DNA from: Ypsolopha sequella
Taxonomy: Eukaryota; Arthropoda; Insecta; Lepidoptera; Ypsolophidae
Reading direction: 5' to 3'
DNA length: 64,000 bases
NCBI GenBank assembly: GCA_934047225.1
Contig: OW203997.1
Location: 5,194,417-5,258,416 of the forward strand
The position numbers and the translations under genes are program-made. The stretch's first letter is position 1, and the number at the start of each line of letters is the position of its first letter. This document shows, one piece after another, positions 1 through 11,863 of this stretch. Under the pieces are notes generated by a model that saw only the letters and a list, made by a program, of their open reading frames with translations, made no database searches and was not told the origin of the DNA.

Positions 1-72
1 ATCCTGCTCTAATCAGAGGCCGCGCAAGCAAAACTTTACTTATTTTGAAATCGCGACTACATTAGAACATTA
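1..72 (+). pseudogene. Partial copy of the small ORF tail found at 62 kb
   Basis: The first bases translate to SCSNQRPRKQNFTYFEIATT-LEH and a stop. They align in frame with the end of the ORF at 61789-62034, with about nine differences in 24 codons. DNA similarity continues to about base 110. The upstream part is outside the window. Confidence 0.45.
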
Positions 73-110
73 ACTATAATTTCTTAATGTAATAAAGATG
101 TTTTTTTCTA

Positions 111-1730
111 GTTAGAATCTGCGTGTGCTGGTTTCGTGTCAATCGGTTTTGAAATATGGAAACTGAATCGCTTTTTTCGTGAAATTTTTGCTTTTTTGAA
201 AGTATTATAATTAAAGAAGATTGAAAATATTTTTATTTATAAAGTGTAATTAATAATTGTCTTGAGTCAAAAACCACGCCATATTTTTTTCAAATTTTTA
301 CCAGCTACATTGACGGAAATGAATCCAATGCAAAACTGATGTTTCGCATTGTGGAACCCCTTAACTGGCTTAAGAACACAGTTTGCTAATTTAAACAACG
401 GTAATAAAAATTAAAAAGCAATATGTAACATTGCTGAACAGAATACGACCAAAATAAATAGGCTTAAGTGACATGTGACTGAATTGAATAGTTTTCAATA
501 TGTTCTAATTCAATAATTTAGGGTTCTCTAATGGTTTACACTCGATTGACGTTTCTATGATTATCTGATTTGATAGAGTAGAATATGTATGCCTATAACC
601 CGTATCAACAGACCTCGGGATTCAAAATGGCTGCCTGCTCTAGTTATTCTGTCAGCATATACAAATTTTAATCAAGTGACCAAAGAGTTGCAATAAACCA
701 TTTGTGTAGTAATGAGCGTTTTTCTCGTTGTTTTTTTTTTCTTAGTTCTTAGCTTTCCTCTAGATGTCGCTGTCCATATCACCATAGATAAAATATGTTT
801 CATAGCAATCAATGTCAAAGTGGTTTTTCATTTGTTTGGAATCTGTGCAAATTTTGTCTTTCATTCTGTTGCTAAGTATACAACACAGTGCCATCTAGGA
901 ATCTTTTTTAACACTAAATTTGACACAAAGAAAAATGCTCATTCTAAAGCGTAAAAAAAACTTGCTGGCATGGCAAAACAGTCAAGTTATACAACTTTAA
1001 ACATTTTTTGCAAAAGACAAACTTTTACTTCAGTTTTCTTAGTGTTGTTGAAAGAAAATTACCTATAGAGTATGATCCTGTGAGACGTAATTGGTCATCT
1101 CTCTTTCCGCTCAATGTCAAAAAATAATATTGAACGCAAATGCGGGTGTACGATATAAAAGCTTGATAAAACTTTATAAATGACAAAAGATTTTTCTGAA
1201 ATGTATAACTTAGAGCAACGCATCCGTACAACTTTTAACAATTCGAGGCATAGCTCAAACTCAGCCTTCCAATTGAATTACAACTATCCCAATGATAAAA
1301 CATTCCCATTTACGCGTACTACGTATAACAAAATTAGGTAAAAAAGCATTTTTATCTACTTCCACACTGCAATAAGATAATAACAACATCAAAAGCGGCA
1401 TTTTAAGTACCTACATTATTATACCGATATTATAATATTACATTATAACACCGTCATTCTGCGCTGTGATTGGCTAAATTAACACCGCTAAAGAACTAAT
1501 CACAAGCAATAACGGTCTATATTAATTTCTTAAGCCACGCCCCCTAATTGTTCTTGCTTCTGATTGGTCTCAGGCATCCTTAGGCTTAGGTATCATGAAT
1601 TTGTTTTTAATGGTCGTAGATAAAGTATTGTGTGCAATTGGGCATAATTAGACATTGGGACACTCGTGCAAAGAACAGGCACTCATGTGCTAATGTCTCA
1701 CATTATGTAACAGTTGCATAAATACTATTT
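111..1730. other. No gene seen (intron of the Stubble-like gene)
   Basis: AT-rich DNA inside the intron between the catalytic-Ser exon and the off-window last exon. The two short open frames have no protein-like character. Confidence 0.6.
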
Positions 1731-2090
1731 CAATGCAAGTGCTCGTTAAGGCCCACTTTTTATGCATCAAAACCGAACAGAAAGTCGATTATTTTGCCCT
1801 AGGGCTTTATCTTATTTTTTTTTTATTTAGTTACAATGTTAGGCTAACCTGCAGCCTTTCCTGTGTTCCATAAATGTTATACTTTTTTTTCCACTGTTTA
1901 ACGGCTCTGGATACAGTCCTTTTGAGCCAATCATAATTTAAAGTTTACAAGATTATATTTGTTTTATTTCCTCAAACTATGCGTTGAAAAACGTAGTATG
2001 ATACACGGGCGTAAGAGTAGTCGCTACGCTCGTGTTTTAAATCGTCCACGTAATTTATTCCTTTTCGCCCTTGCAGCATAAACTACTATT
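1731..2090. repeat. Dispersed repeat C, copy 1
   Basis: Runs CAATGCAAGTGCTCG to GCATAAACTACTA. It includes GGCTAACCTGCAGCCTTTC, GTTTAACGGCTCTGGATACA and a CGCTACGCTCGTGTTTTAAA block. Three copies lie in this window in the same orientation. Confidence 0.8.
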
Positions 2091-2094
2091 ATTA

Positions 2095-2950
2095 TCATAT
2101 AACCAAAGGCTTCATTTGATTTTCATTTTAAGCAATAACTAATAGCCTCAATATGCTTATAACGGAAAACATGACGTCATTTTCCTCAGTGCCCATCAGG
2201 CGGGCGAAGTGAGGACGAGTGCTTGTATAGTCCATTTTTATCTAACCTCCCTTTCTAACACTGTGATCTTTCTCTTTCTTCTCTCGCTCCGCTGACAGCT
2301 TAAAAATTCAAACTACGAGTATATGTTTTGCACAGCGGGGCTTGAGCCTTAAGAGTCTTTGTGTCTAAATCGTATTTATTTGTTTTTCTATTGTATTTTA
2401 AAAATAAAGCCCTGGGAGAAATTGCCAGTGCAGCACTAAGCTCCACATTGCATGACGTGACACATTTCGTTGCATTTTTACTAAAAATGTGGCTCTTTGT
2501 ACTGTAAACACATAGAGAAAACATTTTTAACATTTGTTTCGTGACAGTGTGAGGGCCTTTAGTTGTACTTACACAATCCCCTCTGACACCATCTTTTTGT
2601 ACAAAAGCGGGGGGATAGGAAGGCACACTTTTGTCGAGTAATGGATATACGTACTTTCAAGTAAGTAAATTACGTCACTAAAGTATTAAACACCACTTTA
2701 TTGCTGAATAGAAGAAATGGCAATGTTTTTTCAGTAATTTCGGAAAAGTTTTATTGTTCTTTCACGATAAAAGTGGAAAACAAATGTTAAGAAAGCCGAT
2801 ATTTCCAGGAAAAATCGCTCAAATTGAGTGGTATGTTGTATTGCCTTAGGACAAGCTTTTTGTTTCTTGTTGCCTATATTTTAGGAATTGAAAATCTTTT
2901 AGACCTTATGTAAGAAATTGTGACTAGGAAACAGAAACTGTAATAGCCTA
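2095..2950. other. No gene seen
   Basis: Intronic. A 108-codon minus frame at 2300-2626 has no recognisable domain and lacks the expected final protease exon motifs. Confidence 0.6.
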
Positions 2951-3150
2951 GGAGTGTTTTAGCTGCTGGATTGCAAAAAACCCGCCTGTTTCTAATTAAT
3001 CGAAACAGGGGTACTAGCATGAACTTGGTATCGACTCGACATCGATTCGATAAATAAAAATGTAACTCTTATTTCATTGCAATAAGGGTTATCGTTTAGA
3101 ATTTATCGATTCTATCTGTCAAATTTATTTAATCGACGCGTACGCTCGCT

Positions 3151-3440
3151 GTTAAACTTTCGCTAAATGTCCCATAATGTTGATCGCCTATTGTGGCGTG
3201 TCTTACAAATTTTGAGCGAATTTTCAGCCGGATTGCGAAAAAGCCACCTTTTTCTAATCAATCGAAACAGAATACTTATTCAAAATTAACTCAATAGTTC
3301 TTCAACAATACCTTATATATGTTTCGATTGATTAGAAAAAGGTGGCTTTTTCACAATCCGGCTGAAAAAGCCGCTCTTAATTTGTAAGACACGCCACAAT
3401 AGGCGATCAACATTATGGGACATTTAGAAAAAGTTTAACA
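3151..3440. mobile_element. Foldback MITE with about 110-base arms
   Basis: GTTAAACTTTCGCTAAATGT through CCGGATTGCG and AAAGCCACCTTTTTCTAATC is mirrored by GATTAGAAAAAGGTGGCTTT through AAAAAGTTTAACA. The loop is about 40 bases. An AATTAATCGAAACAGG end fragment of a relative lies at 2960-3010. Confidence 0.85.
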
Positions 3441-3861
3441 TAACGAGACATTATGTTGAAGTCTCGTTAAGAACAGCATAATACGCAATTGGAATAAAAA
3501 TATGAAACATTTTTGATGACGTCACAGTTTGAAATAAAGACATTTTATGTAAGAATAAGAATATGAATAAGAAAGCATTTATTCACTGCAATCAATGACA
3601 TTCTATACCATATCGTTGACTGCAGTAATAAGTAAAAAATAAAATAAAGTAGATTAGAAAATTAACAAATACAACACTAACATACACAATGATCGGTAAC
3701 ACAATAACAATAAAAACAAGAGATGTTGTGTTGAGGCAGCGGAAAAGGTAGCAAGTTACCAGCTCTAGGTTTTCAGCACCCAAGTCTCACTCCATCAGCC
3801 CATTATGCTTTCCTTTACAATAAGACCCTAATAAGTTTTTATAAAAAATCTGAATACGTAC

Positions 3862-4011
3862 CTGCAAAGGCCCCCCCGAGTCCCCCTGACAGGAGTCATG
3901 TCCCCCCCGCTCGTGCCCCGCGCACAGAAATATGTCAGGTATGAACTCGTGTCTTCCAGCTCTTAAGAACATTGACTTGCACCTCTCGTTGGAAACTATC
4001 GGTACTTGGAC
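3862..4011 (-). CDS. Sb: Stubble-like protease, exon with catalytic Ser
   Basis: A 50-codon exon, phase 0 at both ends: VQVPIVSNERCKSMFLRAG, then RHEFIPDIFLCAGHERGG and HDSCQGDSGGPLQ. The catalytic Ser lies in GDSGGP. The Asp of HDSC, six residues before it, is the S1-pocket residue that gives trypsin-like Arg/Lys specificity. The acceptor is TTTTCTAG|GTCCAAG and the donor CTTTGCAG|GTACG. The expected final exon (the ISWG...GVCTRISKF...PWI region) was looked for on the minus strand down to base 1 and not seen. The gene therefore continues off the left edge after an intron of more than 3.8 kb. Confidence 0.93.
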
Positions 4012-4274
4012 CTAGAAAAAAAAAGTTGTGTTCTTACAAAGGGCTGCAAAGTCAACGACATTATAATCAAGGGGCCAACACATAACATTAATTTTATCCA
4101 GAAATAATTACAAGTTGGAAAAATAATTTGAATTTCAATTGGATAATTTGGTAGTCCTCAAAAGGCAGAGAAAATATTTTCTCACGTTTATTTTTCAATT
4201 GTTATTTCTATCTAACAAAGCAATGGATTATGGAAAAAAATAGTTTTATCTAAAACTCTGTTATTTATTCTTAC

Positions 4275-4572
4275 CTCCTGCAAAACAGACGGCAGCACGC
4301 CCCCCTCAGACAACCTGCCCCAGCCCGTCACTGTCGCGTTCTCCCCCACCAAGAGATCATCAGACGCTGGCAGACAAATCGGCGCTATATGCGGCGCAAA
4401 CGTCACCGCTGACTCCAGCTTCACAAGCGCCAAGTCATATTCATAGGTGAAGAAGTTATATTTGGGATGAACTGCTTTCCTCGCCACTCCTCGCTCGACA
4501 AAGGGGTATTGCTCGGATACTGATGAGAAGTCGTATTCACCAACTCGTATCCGAATTTGTGATGTTAGGAGA
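4275..4572 (-). CDS. Sb: Stubble-like protease, exon with catalytic Asp
   Basis: Middle of the trypsin-like domain: (D)LLTSQIRIRVGEYDFSS, then VSEQYPFVERGVARKAVHPK, YNFFTYEYDLALVKLESAV, FAPHIAPICLPASDDLL and VTGWGRLSEGGVLPSVLQE. The catalytic Asp is in YEYDLALVKLE; the Cys of ICLP and the VTGWG loop are standard S1A landmarks. The acceptor TTTCTTTCAG|TCTCC gives T to complete the previous GA codon, and the donor is CAGGAG|GTAAG. It is 298 bases. The frame stays open upstream of 4572 to about 4739, but that stretch belongs to the intron and a MITE-like repeat and is not coding. Confidence 0.93.
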
Positions 4573-4926
4573 CTGAAAGAAAATAAATTTAAATTATTTT
4601 TATAATATACACCACGCCACGCCACGCCAACTGCACCTAAAGCCCGCAGCACGAGGCGCAACTTTGTCGCGTAAGCGTCTTCACTCGCCAAGAAGAAGGC
4701 AGTCTGAATCTGCTGAAACTGGTCGGCTATCCCGATCAATAATACTTATTGAGGTGAGCCGTTTTGCAATAATCAAATATATATTCTAGACATGCCTGTT
4801 CGGCCACAGATAAGAACTCCTCTCCATCCATCCATCTATTCATTCTAAAACTAGGTACATTATAAATCGGCGATTTCAGTATTTATAGAATTAAATGAAA
4901 CTTGAGGATAATTCATAATTTATATA

Positions 4927-5083
4927 AAAACGGCTCGCCTCAATACGTGTTATGATCGGGAAAACCGACCAGTTTCAGCAGATTTAGACTGCCTTCATCT
5001 GGGCGAGTGAAGACGTTTGCGCGACGACGTTACGCCTCACACTCACACTCACCTCATAACACGTATTGAGGTGAGCCGTTTTA
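4927..5083. mobile_element. 157-base MITE with 27-base TIRs, plus partial second copy
   Basis: AACGGCTCGCCTCAATACGT at the left mirrors ACGTATTGAGGTGAGCCGTT at the right. A partial relative at about 4625-4773 shares GACCAGTTTCAGCAG-like sequence and the TATTGAGGTGAGCCGTTTT end in inverted order. That partial copy begins only about 50 bases upstream of the acceptor of the catalytic-Asp exon. Confidence 0.75.
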
Positions 5084-5114
5084 TATATTTCAGTATTTGT
5101 TGTTTAATTGTTTA

Positions 5115-5250
5115 AATACAGCATCCTTCCATCCATCAGTCTGTGTTCGTCCACTGCTGGACATAGGCCTCTCCAATATTTCACCACTCTTGACGGTCCT
5201 GCGTCATCCTCATCCAGCCGCTACCCACAACGTCCTTCAGGTCCAGCAAG
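5115..5250 (-). repeat. Dispersed repeat D, fragment
   Basis: CATCCATCAGTCTGTGTTCG and TCCACTGCTGGACATAGGCC match the right end of repeat D; a variant tail follows. A further partial match lies at about 13805-13935. Confidence 0.6.
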
Positions 5251-5345
5251 CACGAGGTCGGCCTACACTACGCTTTGCTGTACGTGGTCTACATTTCAAC
5301 GCCTTTCGGCCCCAACGGCCATCGTGTCGGCAACAAATATGATTC

Positions 5346-6423
5346 CAGTTCAATTTATTGATTCGGCAAGCTATGGGTTACTTTTAAACTCTGACGGATA
5401 TCATCCTCTCGCACGTTCTAAAATAATGTATAAGTTGCCATTTTAATATATTTTGGCACGAGTATAAAAGAGGTAAGGCAGACTTATGGCTGTAAAAATT
5501 ATGATGCTACAATGGCAAATGGAAAATATTCGGAATAAAGAAAATATTAATCTCTTTACTTTATTATTTAATGTGAATAAATGAAGCCTTAAAAAACCAA
5601 TATTTTAACCGTTTTTTTAGTACAGTGGTGTTATACTTTAGTTACTAAGCTTTCTCATGTTTAATTGGTTAAACTTTACACGTAACATAAATTTAACACT
5701 CAAAACAACTTCTGTCCCTGAGGAGTCTCGAGTTATTTCACCCCCCTGAATTCACTCCTGTCTTTAGTTACTGTTACGCATCATTTTCTATAGTAAACTT
5801 TGGGTTGCCCTTTGGGCTTTCAAACTTTCGCGTAGAGTAATTTACAGCTTAACTTTTGACTTCTTGTCAAACTATCGTTTTTCTTTACAAGTTTAGAACT
5901 TGATTTATTCAACAGTGTACAATGATACGTCAAAAAGTATTTTTAAAACTCATTATTTTGTGCTAAATAAATAGGTTGGTACCACTAAGGTATCTTTAAA
6001 TAAGTTAGAAGTTATTAAAGTTTACTCTAGAAATAAAAATATTATTAGAAACTAGAGGAATAATGAGGGCTAAAAACACTTGGTGACGTATTTTATAATG
6101 TCAAGAGAAAAACTGTTTTAAGTGCAGCTTACTTTGGTAGCTGTTTAGTTAGCCAAAAATCAATCAATATTTTTTATTAATAAAATCACGCAATTTCTGT
6201 TAAAAAGCGACAACATCGACAGTGTTTGATCAAATCGATATTATCGGTACTATTGATAGCACAAATTCAGTAAATACTATCGAAAGTATTTAAGCAATGT
6301 TATCCATAGTTTTTTGCAATACAATTTATTATATCGATAACATCGAACTATCGATAGCGCCACATAACATATTAAGATATCTATATCCAGATTATTACTT
6401 CTAGGTGAAGAATAAACACTTAC
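5346..6423. other. Intron between catalytic-His and catalytic-Asp exons, right part
   Basis: AT-rich, with ATCGAT-type short motifs around 6230-6360 and no clear repeat structure. Confidence 0.55.
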
Positions 6424-6616
6424 TCATCAACACAATGGCCAGCCGTCGCGATCCAGCCCTCGTTGATGATGGCTCCACCACACCGATGCGTGGAAGAGAA
6501 CCCGAAGAACGACGTCCGCCTTACGGAGACCTGCCACGGCCACCGCCCGAAGCTGGAGTCCTTGCCGCCCATGATCCGCTGCTCTGGGCGGGGCCACATC
6601 GCTGTCACACCGCACT
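6424..6616 (-). CDS. Sb: Stubble-like protease, exon with activation site and catalytic His
   Basis: Start of the S1A trypsin-like catalytic domain. The translation is (E)CGVTAMWPRPEQR|IMGG, then KDSSFGRWPWQVSVRRTSFF, GFSSTHRCGGAIINEGW and IATAGHCVDE. It contains the connecting-peptide Cys of ECGV, which in this family bonds to the protease domain, an Arg|Ile activation cleavage site, and the active-site TAGHC with the catalytic His. The N-terminal motif is IMGG rather than the usual IVGG. The acceptor is CTGTTTCAG|AGTGCGG and the donor GTTGATGA|GTAAGTG. The 193 bases leave GA, completed by T in the next exon to give Asp. The FGRWPWQVSVRRTSFFGFSS stretch closely matches fly Stubble as I know it. 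Confidence 0.93.
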
Positions 6617-6738
6617 CTGAAACAGTTATATGAAATGTTAATTTGGATCGAAGTGCTTTATCGCACGTTACATTCCAGACACTAATTGGCGAATGATAGC
6701 TAGGCCGACAAACTGTTGGACTTTGACCGTCATAACAT

Positions 6739-7025
6739 TTTTAGGGTTCCGTACCCAAAGGGTAAGGGTCGGGACCCTATTACTAAGACTCCGCTGTCCG
6801 TCCGTCTGTCACCAGGCTGTATCCCATAAACCGTGATAGTTAGACAGTTTAAATTTTCATAGATAATGTATTTCTGTTGCCGCTATAACAACAAATACTA
6901 AAAAACAGAATAAAATGAATATTTAAGGGGGCTCCCATACAACAGAATTATTTTTTTTGCCGTTTTTATAGATAATGGTACGGAACCCTTCGTGCGCGAG
7001 TCTGACTCGCACTTGGCCGGTTTTG
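6739..7025 (+). repeat. GGTTCCGT-CTTGGCCGG dispersed repeat, copy 1
   Basis: Starts TTTAGGGTTCCGTACCCAAA and ends CGACTCGCACTTGGCCGG-like. It contains GTCACCAGGCTGTAT and GTGATAGTTAGACAGTT. This repeat is very common in lepidopteran DNA; I cannot name its class with confidence. Confidence 0.8.
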
Positions 7026-7439
7026 CTTTTAGTACGTTACAGCCATGCATGTAATGCAGTTATTGTAAGTTTATGTGTTTACTAGCGTATGTTATGTAAA
7101 GGTATGAACGTTATTAATTTGTTTAATTCTGCATTAAGAAACATTTAATGATACATTTGTTGAATACGTGCTCCCATACTAAAATGAAAAGATGCTTCCA
7201 TACAAAATAAAATAACAGCCTTTGCTTTACATTAGATCTTACAACTTTTTACGGTGGAAGATTTCGTTGCGAGACTTGACATTTTTGTACATTTTATGTT
7301 TTTGATGGGATCAATTTATTTAATTGTGCCTGTAATAAAACACAACAAACCTATATGGTATATAGCGAAAGGAACTTCGTAACCGGGTGTTCCACGGCAC
7401 CATACTTTTTTAACATTAAACCTTTTTGAGGATGAACTG

Positions 7440-7637
7440 TCACTCGTAACACCCACTTTTCATTGACAATTTTAAAGTCTCAACGTGATACGGATTGATT
7501 GAGCCTTATCGCCGGACATCGGGCACAAATACACGCTTTTTTGACATGGCGTACAGTTTTTGACATGGCGTACAGTTTTTGATATGGCGTACAGTGTTTG
7601 ACATGGCGTACAGTTTTTGACATGGCGTACAGTTTTC
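7440..7637. repeat. SINE fragment ending in five 19-base minisatellite units
   Basis: TATCGCCGGACATCGGGCAC resembles the SINE body at 8.0 kb. From 7543 the 19-base unit GACATGGCGTACAGTTTTT repeats five times with one or two changes in the third copy. Confidence 0.85.
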
Positions 7638-7880
7638 CTTCTCCGTTAGCAAGTAGAAAAATACTACGAATGAAGACTCCGAAAATCTTATTGTGCATAC
7701 TCAAATACCAGGATTAAAACCCGTGTCTCAAAAATAAAAGGCCGACCTTCTATCGACTGAATTACCGCTTCCTTTAGATTTTTGATCAAACGCGCATTCA
7801 AAAATATATTTTTCTCGATGTAAATAAGATATTTAAGAGAGTGAAATTAATACAAATATTATATATTAAACAAAATATAT

Positions 7881-8231
7881 AGTCACGACATGAATCCCCG
7901 AGGGGGTAACAGAGGTGTTCCAAGTGTGAACTGTGAAAATGCAAATCACAGCCCACACTCGGTACACCTGCGTTTCACCGACTATTATTACATCCCAACG
8001 TGATGAGTGGTGAACCCTATCGCCGTTCTTCGGGCACAAATACACGCTTCTTAGTTTTTAGGGCATGCAGGTTTTCACCGTTCAGCAAGTAGTAAGTAAG
8101 ACAGATATTAGGCACGCATAAATTCCGAAAAATTCATTCATTATCAAACAACAAACTGCATGCCTAACCGGGAATCGAACCTGAATCTCAAGATTGAGCG
8201 GCTAGCGTTCTACCCCTGAGCTACGTCTGCA
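7881..8231 (-). mobile_element. tRNA-derived SINE, full-length-looking copy
   Basis: The head at the right end (minus strand) has box A TAGCTCAGGGG and box B GGTTCGATTCC but an anticodon arm that does not pair. The body continues to CATGTCGTGACTAT at the left. A second copy lies at 50450-50727. Confidence 0.75.
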
Positions 8232-9424
8232 TTACATTTTTTTTTTATTATAATATAAGCAATTAAGGTTAAAAGTAAAACAAGAGAATAAATTATAGTC
8301 CTGATTTTTTATAAATTAATTTTAAACTTTTTGATTGGATATAAAATAAACTAAAATCTATATTGAGCATAAACTGTTTTACCAAACTTTTAGTCTTTAT
8401 CGTCGCTACACAAAACCAACCACTACCGCTAGACTCAGCGCTTTGAAGGCAACAAAGTTACTTTTAGCTTCTACGAGGAATTTACAGTGCCACCACCTTA
8501 TTTGTTCAGTTGGATGATCCACTGCCGCGCCGTCTCTTTCTAATGAAACTCTTTTGAACCGCACTAGAAAGAGATGGGGTGAATGATCCAACTAAAGTTG
8601 GCGACACTGTAGTTACAAGATCTCAACGATATCAGATTAATTTATAAGGCGAACCACGCATATCGATAATGAGAAAAAAAAATCATATTAATAGAACACT
8701 GATTAGAGTGAAATTTTCTTACAGATTAATAAGTTTCATATGATTCATAATTTCGGCAATTCAATAGCTATTTCCATTATTTGTTTTTTGTTTGAAAGTT
8801 TACTTCAAGGTTTTATTTCTACGTACTGAATTAAATTGTTATTGTCAGGTTGATAACTAAAATTAAATCTTCAAAAACAGTTCGTCCTAAATGCCATCCA
8901 TTTCCATGACAAAAATATGTAATATTTTTTTAGCTGACACTTTTTAAAAAACTTAATGAATGTTGCTGTTCGCCTGTTGTCTCAATGTTGCAAGAAAAAA
9001 ATATATAAAATTTAGATATGTCCTTCGCAAAAATGTTAGTACAGAAAATTGAGTTTCCTTCAAATTCTCCATACAAAACGGACATTTCATAGGTTTGGAC
9101 CTAGTATTACTTAGTGTATTTTTTGACTTGTATAAAAGATCGATACCTATCAGTGATATTATTAAAACCTCATGGTTTCCCTTAATTTAAAAACTGTAAT
9201 GATGAAAGCTTTTTTTTATATTTCAAAAGTTTTCTCAACAGAGTACCCATCTTAGAACTCAAATATCCAATATTATTATAATTTTTGTAAGTTTATTTAT
9301 TATTTATATATGTATTTTATAGGTTATGTATTTTTATATGTAAGTTTATATCTTAGATATTTAGGTTTATATTTTAATCTTGATCTCCCTATTATTTTCT
9401 GATTAGTATTTACACCTCCACATG

Positions 9425-9595
9425 TTAATTTGTTTATCTTTCTGTTAGCTGCCAAGGGTTGCCTGGAAGATATTGCTCTTATCAATAATTGCCGTCCTTG
9501 TACACCATGTTTAACTATAATTGTTTCTTTTGTCTTTTAAGTTATTTGTGTAAATGTGCAAAAAGTGTTATAAATAAATAAATAAAGTTTTTCTG
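9425..9595 (+). mobile_element. LINE 3' end (5'-truncated)
   Basis: GGTTGCCTGGAAGATATTGC and TTGTACACCATG, ending in an A/T-rich AAATAAATAAATAAAG tail, as in abundant lepidopteran LINE 3' regions. No coding part remains. Confidence 0.6.
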
Positions 9596-9934
9596 TGTTT
9601 TTTGGTGGAATAAAGTGTTTTGTATTCGTACTTGTATTCATATTTGTAGCTATTTGATATGTATAGATATAGGCTAAACAGAGTAGAAAGTTTAGATTGG
9701 GAACTAACAGCAGCTACCAGATAAGTTTATATCTACAAGAAAACGGCTTTATAAGACTAGCCCTAACTTTTAGAGCATTTTACTTCTACATTCAGAGATT
9801 TTGGAAACACTTTTACAGTCATCGAGAAAACGGCAATTTTCTCCATTTTCTTTTCGTCATTTCATACATTAGATCAAAATGTATTTCAATTTAGTGTGTA
9901 AAATGTATGAATAGAAAAAGTAATACTTCGGAAG

Positions 9935-10435
9935 TTTGGATTTTAGAGAGGATGAATGAAAGCAATCTGACGACTGAAATTTGCGGTGTGCATGTGGAAG
10001 GTTATGCTCTACCGGGCCGCCGTATAAGAAAGAAAGAAAATGAAATCTATTCGTCACAAATAAAAACACGGAAAATTCAATGACAAGAAAACAATTACAT
10101 AACATACTACAAAATGTGACGAAAAAGGGGCAGACTCAGCATCTGCTGTGAGCTGTCGAGCAGCAACACAGCGCTGGTTTTCGGCCTGTCCCTGTACATG
10201 CATTAAACGTAAACATAAAACTTTTCTTTTGCAGGTAGATAGTACATCATTATTAATAAATAAATATAAATATAAATAAGGACGTATGCATATCAAATTG
10301 GCGAAACACTGAAGAAAAACAAAGTCAAAAGAACACGAAATACAGTAGGAGAACTTGTATGACTATATTGATAAATGTGGAACAGGTGAAAGAGGCGTGT
10401 TAGGATCATGGTAGATGAAAATCTGTAGTCTCTGT
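9935..10435 (+). mobile_element. Decayed LINE C-terminal remnant
   Basis: GAGAGGATGAATGAAAGCAA and GAACAGGTGAAAGAGGCGTG match the better preserved remnant at 38.66-38.88 kb. The middle differs or is replaced (10031-10370). No intact frame. Confidence 0.45.
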
Positions 10436-11080
10436 CTGTGTGAATATTATGTGTGTAAAAAAAAAGTTTGTATGGGAAATTTTCACTCTAGGGTAGACAT
10501 TGTCTACCCTGGCGTCATACAAATTAATTTTTTAAAAGTGATATTTAAATTTTTTCATATTTTTTTTATTGTTATTCTTGACCAATTGCTTGCTTTTCCA
10601 GCAAAAAGTTCTGTGCACGCCACTGGTGTGTAGTGTATACAAAAAACAGTCTTTTCTTCGCATTAGACTGTTCACCTATTTGCGTCTTCTAGGCAACTAA
10701 AATTTCAAGTCTCAACTTCACTCAGCTTTACAGAATGACAACAGAAGCTTATAAATGGAACTTTAGAGCCAGGAGCTTCCGCGCAAGTGGAGCGAAGAGA
10801 ACCAAATATATATACGGACTCATTTTGAGTCGTGAAGCCAAATTGCATGCAGCTCAGCTGCGGAACAATATCGAAAACTACATTTCATAAATCTGCTAGT
10901 TGAGAATATTCCGCTTTTGACAATTCTTCGGAATTATTGTTTGTTTTTGTTCCTAAAATAATTAATTTATTTTTTGATGCATTATGATTTTAGTTGATTT
11001 TGTACCTTTTTCTAAATGTATAATGTGTAGTATTTTTTCTATAATTTGAAGTATTTTTGTAGTATTTTTTCCAAATGTTA

Positions 11081-11346
11081 TACAACGTATAACAGAAAGG
11101 TGTAACCATATTTGAAGAGCTTATTCAGTCAATGGTATTGAACAACTTTTACTATGGAACAAACCCTGTATCTCGAAAAAAAATCGACAATTTCATAGAA
11201 AAATGCAATGCCGCTCGGCCGAAATGTATGGAAGGACAGATTTTTTTTTTCGAGATTTCAGGGTTGGCTCCATAGTAAAAGTTGTTCTATACCATTGACT
11301 GAATAAGCTCTTCAAATATGGTTACACCTTTCTGTTACACGTTGTA
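11081..11346. mobile_element. Foldback MITE, TACAACG family, copy 1
   Basis: Arms of about 100 bases: TACAACGTATAACAGAAAGG at the left, complement of CCTTTCTGTTACACGTTGTA at the right, with CCATATTTGAAGAGC and its complement inside. The centre contains CTCGGCCGAAATGTATGG. It probably has a TA target site. Confidence 0.85.
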
Positions 11347-11863
11347 TATATTCCATATATGTGTGTGTAGTAAAACCAAACGTAAAAACTCGAAAATCGA
11401 TTTAATTAAAGTTACCGACTTGTATAAAATTTCAAAAATATGTGATATTCAAAATGTGTGATAGATCAAACTCTATATATATTTACAGTTAAGACTTCTT
11501 TGATTTTTGCGAGGATTAATCGACGTTTCGGTCAATTGTGAGGCTTAGCTGTAAATCTATATAGTAATGATGGACACTCGTCCTAATTTTTACGATAGAT
11601 CTAACTCTATCAAAAAACCATACTACAAAAAATAAACATAAACCATTTTGTTGTACGGCTAACTTCGATGTTACTAAAGATATCGAAATTCCAATTAAAG
11701 TATTTTGTAGTGAAAAAAAACAGGTATAAAAATCTGCTTTTGGACCTAAGTCGAAGTTAACCATTATTCACTGTACTCATCACAGACTCTTACAAGACAA
11801 GACTTACAAGCCTATAAGAATACCCCTTATTGTGTACTATGAAGAGTGCTGAAGCTAGAAACT

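Noticed and set aside
3592..3783. Candidate last exon of the protease just after the catalytic-Ser exon
   Set aside because: The translation has no ISWG or GVCTR motif and consists of AT-driven hydrophobic sequence.
4573..4739. N-terminal extension of the catalytic-Asp ORF starting MIGIADQFQQ
   Set aside because: A canonical acceptor lies at 4573 and the upstream part matches an inverted repeat relative at 4.9-5.1 kb, so it is intron/MITE sequence.
6405..6620. Plus-strand 71-codon ORF
   Set aside because: Shadow of the catalytic-His exon on the opposite strand.
7543..7637. Possible CRISPR-like array
   Set aside because: Direct tandem repeats without spacers in a eukaryotic genome.
8160..8230. 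Possible functional tRNA gene on the minus strand
   Set aside because: Box A and B are present, but the anticodon and acceptor stems do not pair; it is the head of a SINE with a second copy at 50.7 kb.
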